This document shows positions 9,556 through 18,173 of a stretch of DNA of 32,162 nucleotides, piece by piece. A program made the translations under genes and the position numbers. Position 1 is the stretch's first letter; the number at the start of each line of letters is the position of its first letter. Origin of the DNA: Chryseobacterium sp. (lineage in GTDB: Bacteria; Bacteroidota; Bacteroidia; Flavobacteriales; Weeksellaceae). Location: positions 1-32,162 of the forward strand of contig NZ_JALAHD010000218.1 in NCBI RefSeq assembly GCF_022712095.1, written 5' to 3'. The notes beneath the pieces were generated by a model that was not told the origin of the DNA, searched no databases, and worked only from the letters and a program-made list of their open reading frames with translations.

Positions 9556-12500
9556 ATGACAAAAGTAAAAATTGTACTAGGCTTATTATTCTTAGGGCTT
9601 GGAACCATTGCATATGGGCAAACCACTCAGGCTTCTATTACAGGAAAAGTGACGGGAAACAGCAGTTCTCCTCAGGAAAAAGTAAAAGTAACCATTGTGA
9701 ATGAGTCAACGGGTTTCAAAACAGAAACAGAAACCAATTCAAAAGGAGAATATATTTTTAAAGAAATTCCACTTGGAGGCCCTTATACGGTCATCATCAA
9801 TGATGAAAAAAAAGGGGGGTATAATGTTAACTTCGGAGATCAGGTAACTGTTAATATGAATCTGGGAGATAACAAGGAAAAACTGATTGAAGGGGTTGTA
9901 GTCAACGGTAGCTTAAAAAATAAAATAGGAAACTTAGGGGCTGCAACAGCGATCTCTGCTAAAAATATTGGGATATTACCAGTTAACGGGAGAAATTTCA
10001 CTAATCTTACAGAGCTTTCCCCTTTGAGTGGAAAAGGCGGGAATTTATCAGGGCAGTTAGGATCTTCAACTAATTTTACGATTGATGGGATGACGGCTAA
10101 GAATCCAACTTCTGCGGGGTCTACTACCAGCCGAAGCGGTGCTCCTTATTCTATTTCTATAGAAGCAGTCCGTGAATTTAAAATTACAACCAATCAATAT
10201 GATGTTACCTTAGGGAGAAGTGGAGGAGGAACTGTAAGTGCGGTGACCAAATCCGGAACAAATAAATTTACAGGAAGTGTTTTCGAATACCTGAGAACAG
10301 GTTGGTTATCCAGTAAATATGATATCAGGGGAAATAAAAGAGTCAATGATTTCTCTACTTCCCAATTTGGGTTCTCACTGGGAGGTCCGATCATTAAAAA
10401 TAAATTACACTTCTTTGCAGCATGGGATCATCAGTTGGATTCAAGACCATTGATCATCGCTGATGTACAGACCAGAGAAGACGCGTTACGATTTAATGTG
10501 ACTAATGAAACTCTCAATCAGGTGCTGGATATTGCAAGAGCCAAATATGGTGTAGGAAATACCCCTCAGTTTGGAAGTTTTGATAAAGTAAGAAATTCGG
10601 ATGCCGGATTCTTACGTTTGGACTGGCAGATTAATCCAAAGCATTTGTTAACGTTAAGAAATAACTTTACGTATGATATGAATAAAAATGGTCTTGTAGA
10701 TAACACAGCGATCAATTTCTTCGAATCTTACGGAAATGATAAAAATCTGGATAATAGTTTGTTATTAACATTGAGATCTAATCTTAAACCCAATCTTACC
10801 AATGAATTAAAAGTACAGTATTTATATACTTTTCAGGATAGTTATCAGAACAATGAATTGGGTAAACCGGTTCCCAGAGCAATTGTAGAACGTGTACCTT
10901 CCACAATAGACGGCAATAATCTGGCAACAAATATTCAGATCGGAGGGCACCGTTTTGGTCAGGAAAGTTTTAGAAATAATGTATTTCAGATTGTCAACAA
11001 CCTGTATTATAATACGGATAAAATTAAATATACATATGGAGCAGATTTAATGTACACAACTTCTAAATCTGTGTATGGAAGTGAGGTGAACGGTAGATTT
11101 CAGTTTTTAGGAATTGACAATTTTAATAACCTGACACCTTACAGGTTCTATAGGGAAGTTCCGTTGGTAGATGATCCGTCGGTAAGATCCAATATCTGGA
11201 ATATCGGAGTGTATGGGCAGCTTCAGGCTAAAATTGCAAGAGGTCTGGATTTGATGGCCGGCTTAAGATTTGATTACGGAGGCTATCCGAAGGCGGAATT
11301 CAATCAAAAGCTGTATGATGAAATGGGAATCAGAACGGATAATAAAATTAAATCCTTTGTAATACAGCCAAGGTTCCAGTTTGACTGGAATATCAATGAA
11401 GAAAACAAAGACTTTCTTAAATTCGGTGCAGGAATCTTCTCTTCCGATATCAATAACTATATGATCATTAACAATCTGGTTTTTGATGGGAATCACTTGG
11501 CAACAGTGGATGTGAATCCTACGGCGATTGGATTGACACCGGATTTTGCAAGTTATAGAAATGATTACGGAACTGTTCCTACACTTTCTCAATATCAGTT
11601 GCCCACGATCAATTACACAGGAGAGGATGCTAAAATACCAATCGTATATAAAGCTAATATCTCTTATACTCACTTCTTTAATGAGAGATTCAGGGCTGGG
11701 ATTGCAGGATATATGGCATTAGGAAGAAATAATTATTTCTATTATGACAGGAATATGGTTTCCTCTCCATATTTTACGTTGGATAATGAGGGAGGAAGAG
11801 GGGTTTTTGTTCCGGCTTCCACCATCAATGCTAACGGTACTTTGGATTGGAAGGCAGGAAGAATTAATCAGAATTTCGGAAGAGTATTGGAGCTGGTAAG
11901 TGATGGAAAAGTTAATCAGTTTTCCTTTGTACTGGACACAAGCTACCGTTATTATAAAGACGGAGAAATTACAGCAAGTTATACATGGTCAGATATTAAA
12001 GATAATACTTCTTATAATGGAAATGTAGCTAACTCTTCTACTTTATCAACACCGGTTCAGAGTGATCCTAGAAATCTGGCTATGAGCTATTCTGATAATC
12101 AGTTCCGTAATAAAATCGTATTGTATGGTAACTCACCTACCTTTGCCGGATTTACCGTAGGGATCAGATATTCTGGAATTGGAGGGACCCGGTTTTCAGT
12201 ACTGGCCGGAGGTAATATCAATGGAGATTTCGTAGATTCTAATGACCTTGCTTATATATTTCCTAACCTGACACAATCATTATTGAGTGATCCGGAAGTA
12301 GGGAAAGCGTTGAAAAACTATATAACAGATTATAACAATCAGATTGCTGAACGTAATGGTGGTAAAAACGGATTCTTCGGAGTTTGGGACGTCCGTGTGG
12401 CAAAGAAGCTGAAGTTTGAGAAGGTAGGGGCTTTTGAACTTTCCCTGGATATATTCAATGTAGCAAATATGCTGAATAAAAAATGGGGTGTTAATAAATC

Positions 12501-12642
12501 TTACGGAAATATGGCCTTGTATAGAATCACAGGATTCAATGCTGAAACCAGGCAATTTGAATATGCTAAAAATACGAGCGGTTTAGAACCTCTGTCAGGA
12601 AATCCTTTTCAGGTTCAGTTAGGAGCGAAATATACTTTCTAA
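9556..12642 (+). CDS. Oar-like TonB-dependent outer-membrane receptor
   Basis: A 1028-residue outer-membrane protein. The signal peptide ends in AYGQ (about 21-22). Residues 25-110 form a carboxypeptidase-regulatory-like Ig domain (ITGKVTG, then SKGEYIFKEIPLGGPYTV). Next is a TonB plug (about 115-240) with LPVNGRNFTNLTELSPLSG, NFTIDGM and EAVREFKITTNQYD, followed by GGGTVSAVTKSGTNKFTGS, the hallmark of the Oar/OmpA-related branch. The rest is a 22-strand-type barrel ending in an aromatic QLGAKYTF. It imports an unknown ligand using TonB energy. Only 64 bp separate it from the secreted phosphodiesterase gene, with no terminator, so the two probably form an operon. That context suggests a phosphodiester or its product as ligand, which is inference. 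Confidence 0.88.
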   Translation: MTKVKIVLGLLFLGLGTIAYGQTTQASITGKVTGNSSSPQEKVKVTIVNESTGFKTETETNSKGEYIFKEIPLGGPYTVIINDEKKGGYNVNFGDQVTVNMNLGDNKEKLIEGVVVNGSLKNKIGNLGAATAISAKNIGILPVNGRNFTNLTELSPLSGKGGNLSGQLGSSTNFTIDGMTAKNPTSAGSTTSRSGAPYSISIEAVREFKITTNQYDVTLGRSGGGTVSAVTKSGTNKFTGSVFEYLRTGWLSSKYDIRGNKRVNDFSTSQFGFSLGGPIIKNKLHFFAAWDHQLDSRPLIIADVQTREDALRFNVTNETLNQVLDIARAKYGVGNTPQFGSFDKVRNSDAGFLRLDWQINPKHLLTLRNNFTYDMNKNGLVDNTAINFFESYGNDKNLDNSLLLTLRSNLKPNLTNELKVQYLYTFQDSYQNNELGKPVPRAIVERVPSTIDGNNLATNIQIGGHRFGQESFRNNVFQIVNNLYYNTDKIKYTYGADLMYTTSKSVYGSEVNGRFQFLGIDNFNNLTPYRFYREVPLVDDPSVRSNIWNIGVYGQLQAKIARGLDLMAGLRFDYGGYPKAEFNQKLYDEMGIRTDNKIKSFVIQPRFQFDWNINEENKDFLKFGAGIFSSDINNYMIINNLVFDGNHLATVDVNPTAIGLTPDFASYRNDYGTVPTLSQYQLPTINYTGEDAKIPIVYKANISYTHFFNERFRAGIAGYMALGRNNYFYYDRNMVSSPYFTLDNEGGRGVFVPASTINANGTLDWKAGRINQNFGRVLELVSDGKVNQFSFVLDTSYRYYKDGEITASYTWSDIKDNTSYNGNVANSSTLSTPVQSDPRNLAMSYSDNQFRNKIVLYGNSPTFAGFTVGIRYSGIGGTRFSVLAGGNINGDFVDSNDLAYIFPNLTQSLLSDPEVGKALKNYITDYNNQIAERNGGKNGFFGVWDVRVAKKLKFEKVGAFELSLDIFNVANMLNKKWGVNKSYGNMALYRITGFNAETRQFEYAKNTSGLEPLSGNPFQVQLGAKYTF

Positions 12643-12706
12643 ATTAATATTATTTTTATGTAGAAGTCTTTATTTACTTTTACAATTATTAAATGTTTTA
12701 CTATAT

Positions 12707-13450
12707 ATGAAAAATCTTATCTTAGGGTTAGTAGTTTTAAGCACAGTAGCAATGAAAGCACAAACCCAGATCATCGCCCACAGAGGGTATTGGCAGACGC
12801 AGCCTCCTACTACGGAGAATTCTATAAAATCATTAGAAAATGCTCAGAAATTGAAAATTTACGGATCGGAATTCGATGTAAGAATGACAAAAGATGGAGT
12901 TTTAGTTATCAATCATGACGAACACCATGGGAAAATGGAGATTTCCAATACCAATTTCAAAGATTTGGAAAAACTTAAATTATCCAATGGAGAAAATTTT
13001 CCTACTTTAAAAGATTACTTAAAACAGGGAAAGAAAGATCCTTCAGTTAAGCTGATCGTGGAAATCAAGCCGCTTGACTCCAAAGAGAAAGAAAATGAAT
13101 TGGTACAGAAGACCCTTAAAATGATAAAAGATATGAAGCTGGAATCTCAAAGTGAATTCATTTCTTTTAGTTTGAATATATGTAAAGAGATTAAAAGACT
13201 TGAGCCTAAGTTCAAGGTTCAGTATTTGAATGGCGAATTATCTCCTCAGCAGATTAAAAACGAAGGACTTGATGGTTTGGATTACCATTACAGTGTCTTC
13301 GAGAAAAATCCAACTTGGATAGCAGAAGCAAAAACATTAGGATTAATTACCAACTCATGGACAGTAAACGACCCTGCAGTTTTTGAACAATTAAGAAATC
13401 AAGGAATAGGGTTCATTACTACCAATGCTCCGGATCAGTTCAAAAAATAA
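12707..13450 (+). CDS. Secreted glycerophosphodiester phosphodiesterase (GDPD) family protein
   Basis: A 247-residue exported enzyme with a signal peptide ending in MKAQ (about 16-19). The GDPD TIM-barrel signatures are intact: HRG at 25-27, TEN with E37/N38, SEFDVRMTKDG with E55 and D57 as metal ligands, and NHD with H70. At the C-terminal end NSWTVND fits the family strand that carries a conserved Trp. It hydrolyses glycerophosphodiesters to sn-glycerol-3-phosphate and an alcohol, probably in the periplasm. At about 250 residues it matches the UgpQ-like single-domain type. It follows the TonB receptor and ends in a strong terminator, so the receptor and enzyme form one unit. The precise substrate head group cannot be read from sequence. 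Confidence 0.9.
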   Translation: MKNLILGLVVLSTVAMKAQTQIIAHRGYWQTQPPTTENSIKSLENAQKLKIYGSEFDVRMTKDGVLVINHDEHHGKMEISNTNFKDLEKLKLSNGENFPTLKDYLKQGKKDPSVKLIVEIKPLDSKEKENELVQKTLKMIKDMKLESQSEFISFSLNICKEIKRLEPKFKVQYLNGELSPQQIKNEGLDGLDYHYSVFEKNPTWIAEAKTLGLITNSWTVNDPAVFEQLRNQGIGFITTNAPDQFKK

Positions 13451-13474
13451 ATGATCTTATTTAAATATTTTACG

Positions 13475-13500
13475 GCCATATCACTTGATATGGCTTTTTT
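13475..13500 (+). terminator. Terminator of the receptor-GDPD operon
   Basis: GCCATATC (13475-13482), loop ACTT, GATATGGC (13487-13494), then six T. It separates the receptor-GDPD unit from the susCD unit. Confidence 0.9.
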
Positions 13501-13599
13501 GTTTTTATGAAGGAAAGGTTATTTAATAAGGAAAAAACCAATTAATCTATGAAAATATTATTTGAGCAAACGTTAATAATACTTAAACTTATAATATTA

Positions 13600-13684
13600 T
13601 GTTAATCATGATTTTGTGTGGTATTGTTAAAGATAATTAATATATGGTTTAATTTTTATTTAATAAATGTTAAAATAGTGTTAA
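13600..13684. promoter_or_regulatory. Cluster of four TGTTAA words upstream of susC
   Basis: TGTTAA occurs at 13600, 13625, 13668 and 13679 on the plus strand. The last two are exactly 11 bp apart. On the minus strand they read TTAACA-N5-TTAACA, the same spacing as PhoP-type boxes known from Bacillus. In AT-rich DNA some copies are expected by chance. A regulator-binding role is inference. Confidence 0.3.
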
Positions 13685-13706
13685 TGATATAGCTATAATG
13701 AGTTTT

Positions 13707-13714
13707 TAATTTTG
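13707..13714 (+). promoter_or_regulatory. -7 element (TAATTTTG) for susC
   Basis: Exact TAnnTTTG match, 17 bp before the susC ATG at 13732. It drives the susC-susD-phosphoesterase unit. Confidence 0.5.
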
Positions 13715-13731
13715 CGCAAATCAAAAAGCAT

Positions 13732-16689
13732 ATGCGAAAAGAGAAACAAAAGCTATTATTGATGTTGCTGGGATTAGTAAGTGTCAACCTGATAGCTCAG
13801 CAAAAAGCTAAAAAAGACACTATTAAAAACATTGATGAAGTAGTGGTAACAGCCTTGGGTATTAAAAGACAGGATAAAGCCTTGGGGTATGTGGCAGAAA
13901 AAGTAGGTTCGGAAACATTTGAGGAAACTCAAAATAACAATTGGGCACAATCTATGGAAGGAAAGGTGGCTGGTCTTAAAGTTCAGACTGCCGGAGCAGG
14001 TCCGTTAGGAACTTCCAGAATTACTCTCAGAGGTGAAAAGTCCATTATGATGGATAATAACTATGCCCTTATTGTGGTGGATGGAGTTCCCTTAAGTAAT
14101 TCTACTACAGGAACAGGAACAGCAGCATATGGAGCCGGTTCCGGCGGAGATGTTCCCGTAGACCTTGGAAACGGTCTTAATAGTATAAATCCCGATGATA
14201 TAGAATCGGTAACCGTTTTGAAAGGAGCTTCCGCTGCGGCATTGTACGGATCCCGTGCTGCCAACGGAGCTTTAATGATTACCACAAAATCAGGGAAAAG
14301 TAAAAATGGTAAATTACAGGTTACCCTTAATTCGTATTCAAGTTTCGATACTGTTTTAAAATGGCCGGACTGGCAGTATGAATATGGGCAGGGAACTTTA
14401 GCCAAGAACTCTGCAGGGGAGTTCTACTATTCTTACGGAGCTTCTGCAGACGGTGTAAGTACGGGAGGGACGAGTAGTGCTTTCGGTCCTAAGTTCGACG
14501 GGCAATATTATTTCCAGTATGATCCTACTGTGGAAGGACAAAGTCCCGAAAGACAATTATGGAGACCCTACAAAGATAATATCAAAGGCTTCTGGAGAAC
14601 AGGTTCTACTTATTCCAACAGTGTTTCTGTTGAAAGTTCCAATGAAAAAACAAATTTCAGAACTTCTCTTACCTATCTTAATAATGAATGGATGATGCCG
14701 AATACAGGTTTTGACCGTTTCAATTTTACTGCATCATTCTCTCATCAGCTTACCAAAAAATTTAAGATTTCTACCAAATTTACTTATAATCAGACTAAGA
14801 GTGATAATCTTCCTGCAACAGGATATAATAATCAATCCATTTCTTATTTCATGATTTTCCAGAATCCTAATGTGGATCTGGCATGGTACAAACCGATTTG
14901 GAAAAGTGGACAGGATCAGGTAGACCAGATCCACCCTTTCAGCTCCTACATCGACAATCCTTACCTTATTGCGAATGAAATGCTGAATGGAGTGAACAAA
15001 AAGATGATCATGGGAAATATTACCGCAGATTATCAGTTCAATAAAAATTTCAGCTTAATGCTGAGGTCGGGAATAGAGTTTCTAAATGAAAAAAGAACAA
15101 CAAAGAGACCTTGGAGTTCGGCCAATTACCTGAAAGGATATTACAGGGAACAGTATATTACCAATCAGGAATATAATAATGACCTTTTATTCACCTACAA
15201 AGCGGATTTTAATAAATTCACCCTTTCTGCTTCTGCCGGGGGAAGTATCCGTTACAATGAATATGTTATGAATGATTATCAGGCTGTAGGGTTGAAAACC
15301 GCAGGAGAATACAGTCTGGTAAACGCACTTTCTCTTACTCCGAAAGTACCTGTTCCGAGGGATGAGCAGGTAGATAGTATGTATGGATTGGTAACATTGG
15401 GATATGACAACAAGATATTTGTGGATGTCACAGGAAGGAATGACTGGAGTTCTACGCTTCCGAAAGCCAACCGTTCCTTCTTCTATCCTTCAATAAGTAC
15501 AAGCTTTATTCTTTCAGATATTTTCGGTATTAAGAATAATACCATGAATTATTGGAAATTAAGGGCTTCATGGGCAAAGGTAGGAATAGACGGATCACCT
15601 TATCAGCTTGATAATTACTACAGTACAAGCGATATTCCGGGAAGTGTGATTTCTCCCAATATTTACAATAATCCCAATCTGAAACCTGAAAAAAATACCA
15701 ATATAGAAGGTGGGATGGATTTCGGATTATTTAAAAATAAACTGAACTTTAACCTGACGGTTTATCAGAACATAAGTGAAAACCAGATTATACCGGTGTC
15801 ACTTCCTTATGAAAGCGGATATTCCTCAAGAATTATTAATGCAGGTAAAATCAGGAACCGAGGCGTTGAATTAAGTGCCGATTGGTTTCCGATCCGCAAT
15901 AAGATCTTCTCATGGAAAATAGGCGCAAACTGGTCCACCAATGAAAACCGGGTAATGACAGTTCCTGAAGGATTTGACGGGATTATTTCCAACGTAGGAG
16001 GTGTAGTGTATTATAAAGCGGTGATAGGAGGTTCACTAGGAGATTTATATGGATTTAAACTTTTGAGGAATGAAGCAGGGCAGGTAATCTATGATGAAAA
16101 CGGTTTGCCAGCAAGACCGGCAGAAATAGAAAAAGTAGGAAATGCCTTTCCAAAATGGAGAGCAGGATTACAGAATGACTTTAAGATCAAGAATTTTACC
16201 ATTAGTTTCTCTTTTGATGGACAATATGGTGGTGTTGCTTATTCTCAATCTCATCATAAAATGTCTGAGCAAGGAAAGCTGAAATCTACACTTCCGGGAA
16301 GAGAAAACGGAGGTATGATTGTAGGAGAAGGTGTAGTAGTAGCTGCTGACGGCTCATATGTTCCTAATACCAAAGCTGTAACTGTTTCCTCTTACTATGC
16401 GGATTATTACAGAAGAGCCAATGTAGAAACCAATAGCTTTAGTACGGACTTTATTAAGCTGAGGGATGCCAGAATTGCCTATTCTTTTTCAAAAGATGTT
16501 ATCAGGCCTTTAGGGCTTGAAGATCTTACCCTGGCAATATTTGGGAAAAACCTTTGGATGTGGACCAAGTTTCCATTATTTGATCCTGAAGTGGCAACCC
16601 TTGATAACGCCACTATCACACCAGGGGTAGAAATGGGGCAGCTTCCGACAGCGAGAACAGTGGGTTTTCAGTTAAATGTTAAATTTTAA
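13732..16689 (+). CDS. SusC/RagA-family TonB-linked outer-membrane protein
   Basis: A 985-residue outer-membrane transporter that works with the SusD-type lipoprotein encoded 10 bp downstream. The signal peptide ends in IAQQ (21-24). A TonB box, IDEVVVTALG at 34-43, follows almost at once, so the N-terminal carboxypeptidase-like domain usual in SusC proteins is absent. The plug covers about 50-195: NNWAQSMEGKVAGLKV, VVDGVPL, then VLKGASAAALYGSRAANGAL and MITTKSGK, all typical of SusC. The rest is the barrel, ending in FQLNVKF. SusC/SusD pairs import oligomeric ligands, mostly glycans but also peptides and, in some Bacteroidota, phosphorus compounds. The nearby phosphoesterases and the lack of glycoside hydrolases point to the last group here, by context only. 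Confidence 0.93.
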   Translation: MRKEKQKLLLMLLGLVSVNLIAQQKAKKDTIKNIDEVVVTALGIKRQDKALGYVAEKVGSETFEETQNNNWAQSMEGKVAGLKVQTAGAGPLGTSRITLRGEKSIMMDNNYALIVVDGVPLSNSTTGTGTAAYGAGSGGDVPVDLGNGLNSINPDDIESVTVLKGASAAALYGSRAANGALMITTKSGKSKNGKLQVTLNSYSSFDTVLKWPDWQYEYGQGTLAKNSAGEFYYSYGASADGVSTGGTSSAFGPKFDGQYYFQYDPTVEGQSPERQLWRPYKDNIKGFWRTGSTYSNSVSVESSNEKTNFRTSLTYLNNEWMMPNTGFDRFNFTASFSHQLTKKFKISTKFTYNQTKSDNLPATGYNNQSISYFMIFQNPNVDLAWYKPIWKSGQDQVDQIHPFSSYIDNPYLIANEMLNGVNKKMIMGNITADYQFNKNFSLMLRSGIEFLNEKRTTKRPWSSANYLKGYYREQYITNQEYNNDLLFTYKADFNKFTLSASAGGSIRYNEYVMNDYQAVGLKTAGEYSLVNALSLTPKVPVPRDEQVDSMYGLVTLGYDNKIFVDVTGRNDWSSTLPKANRSFFYPSISTSFILSDIFGIKNNTMNYWKLRASWAKVGIDGSPYQLDNYYSTSDIPGSVISPNIYNNPNLKPEKNTNIEGGMDFGLFKNKLNFNLTVYQNISENQIIPVSLPYESGYSSRIINAGKIRNRGVELSADWFPIRNKIFSWKIGANWSTNENRVMTVPEGFDGIISNVGGVVYYKAVIGGSLGDLYGFKLLRNEAGQVIYDENGLPARPAEIEKVGNAFPKWRAGLQNDFKIKNFTISFSFDGQYGGVAYSQSHHKMSEQGKLKSTLPGRENGGMIVGEGVVVAADGSYVPNTKAVTVSSYYADYYRRANVETNSFSTDFIKLRDARIAYSFSKDVIRPLGLEDLTLAIFGKNLWMWTKFPLFDPEVATLDNATITPGVEMGQLPTARTVGFQLNVKF

Positions 16690-16699
16690 TTCGTAAAAA

Positions 16700-18148
16700 A
16701 TGAAAAGAACAATTATATATCTTACGTTCACAGCTTCACTTTTAATCATCAATTCCTGTGAAAGAAGCTTTGAAGAAATCAATACAGATACCAGTAAAAT
16801 TATTAATCCGTCTGTGGGAAGTCTCCTTGCTCCGGTTCAGTATGAAATGGGAAGTTATAGTTACAACAGGGCGAATGATTACACATTTGACGTCATGCAG
16901 ACTGCTTTGGATTTTCCCAATGAAGGAAATACCTATAGCAGGTATTATCTTACCGAAGGAAGTGGCAGCGGGTTGTGGAATACTTCATACAGATGGCTCA
17001 AACAGGTGAATGATCTTAGAAAATATGCAGAAAAAGAACAGAATAATAATTATCTCGCTATATCAATGGTTTTGAATGCATGGATCTATGCTAATCTTAC
17101 TGATTCATTCGGAGATATTCCCTTTTCTGAGGCAGTGAAAATAGATGAAGGAATTACGACTCCTAAATTTGATAAACAAAAAGATATTTATATAAAACTT
17201 TTAAATGATTTAAAAGAAGCTAATTCTCTATTTGATACGACAAAAACACTTACCGAAACTGATCTTTTTTATAATGCGAATGGCAATACTGCAGGGATTC
17301 TGTCCTGGAAAAAATTCTGTAATTCATTATCATTGAGGTTATTGACGAGAATATTGAAGAGGAATGGAGAAGTCAATGTAAATGAAAGAATTCAGGAGAT
17401 TGTTAATGATCCCACCACTTATCCTCTTTTCCAAAGTAATGAAGACAGTGCAGTATTGGCTCTTTCTGGAGTATCCCCTTATCTGCCGCCTATTGCAAGG
17501 CCTCAGGATTTTACTTCTTATAGGGCTGCAGGAGAGTTTTTTGTAGAAACGATGAAAAATAATAATGATCCTCGGATGAGTCTGTTTTTTACACAGGCCA
17601 AAGATTTGGTAACCAATCAGAATATAGGGTATAAGGGAGCACCTTCAGGATATGCATTGGGTACATCTTTCACCTATCAGCCATCCAATATGAATCAAAA
17701 CCTGGCGAAAGCGCCTCTGAAAGTTTTGATTATGACCTATTCCGAAGTTCAGTTTATTCTTGCAGAGCTTGCATATAGAGGAATCATAGGAGGAAGTGCC
17801 CAAACCTATTACGAAACGGGAGTCAAAAAGATTATCGAACAATGGGGAAGTACGGTTCCTGCAGATTACTTTGCTAATCCTAATGTAGCTTATAACAATA
17901 CACTGGAAAGAATCATGCTCCAGAAATATATATCCCTGTTTTTTGTAGATCAGCAGCAGTGGTATGAATTCAGAAGGACAGGATTTCCGGTACTGCCAGA
18001 TAACGGAGGCTTGTTAAATAATGCTCAGATGCCGGTAAGGTTTATGTATCCTACGACAACAAAAGTGATGAATACAGCTAACTACAACGCTGCTGTACAG
18101 TCCATGGGAGGCGATAATATTAATATTAAAATGTGGTGGAATCAATAA
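16700..18148 (+). CDS. SusD/RagB-family outer-membrane lipoprotein (SusD-like_2 type)
   Basis: A 482-residue surface lipoprotein, the lid and ligand-binding partner of the upstream SusC. A lipoprotein signal ends in IINSC with C20. Early in the mature protein, EINTDTSKIINPSVGSLLAP resembles the SusD-like_2 branch, where an N-D-P-type motif precedes the first helix. Further family-like segments are NAWIYANLTDSFGDIPFSEA (TPR helix), ILSWKKFCNSLSLRLLTRIL and LMTYSEVQFILAELA-type text near the C-terminal half, with the end at NIKMWWNQ. It starts 10 bp after susC with no terminator. In SusD-like_2 proteins ligands are often unknown; phosphorus compounds are suggested only by the neighbours. Confidence 0.92.
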   Translation: MKRTIIYLTFTASLLIINSCERSFEEINTDTSKIINPSVGSLLAPVQYEMGSYSYNRANDYTFDVMQTALDFPNEGNTYSRYYLTEGSGSGLWNTSYRWLKQVNDLRKYAEKEQNNNYLAISMVLNAWIYANLTDSFGDIPFSEAVKIDEGITTPKFDKQKDIYIKLLNDLKEANSLFDTTKTLTETDLFYNANGNTAGILSWKKFCNSLSLRLLTRILKRNGEVNVNERIQEIVNDPTTYPLFQSNEDSAVLALSGVSPYLPPIARPQDFTSYRAAGEFFVETMKNNNDPRMSLFFTQAKDLVTNQNIGYKGAPSGYALGTSFTYQPSNMNQNLAKAPLKVLIMTYSEVQFILAELAYRGIIGGSAQTYYETGVKKIIEQWGSTVPADYFANPNVAYNNTLERIMLQKYISLFFVDQQQWYEFRRTGFPVLPDNGGLLNNAQMPVRFMYPTTTKVMNTANYNAAVQSMGGDNINIKMWWNQ

Positions 18149-18173
18149 TAAACAACTAAAATCAGATTATAAA

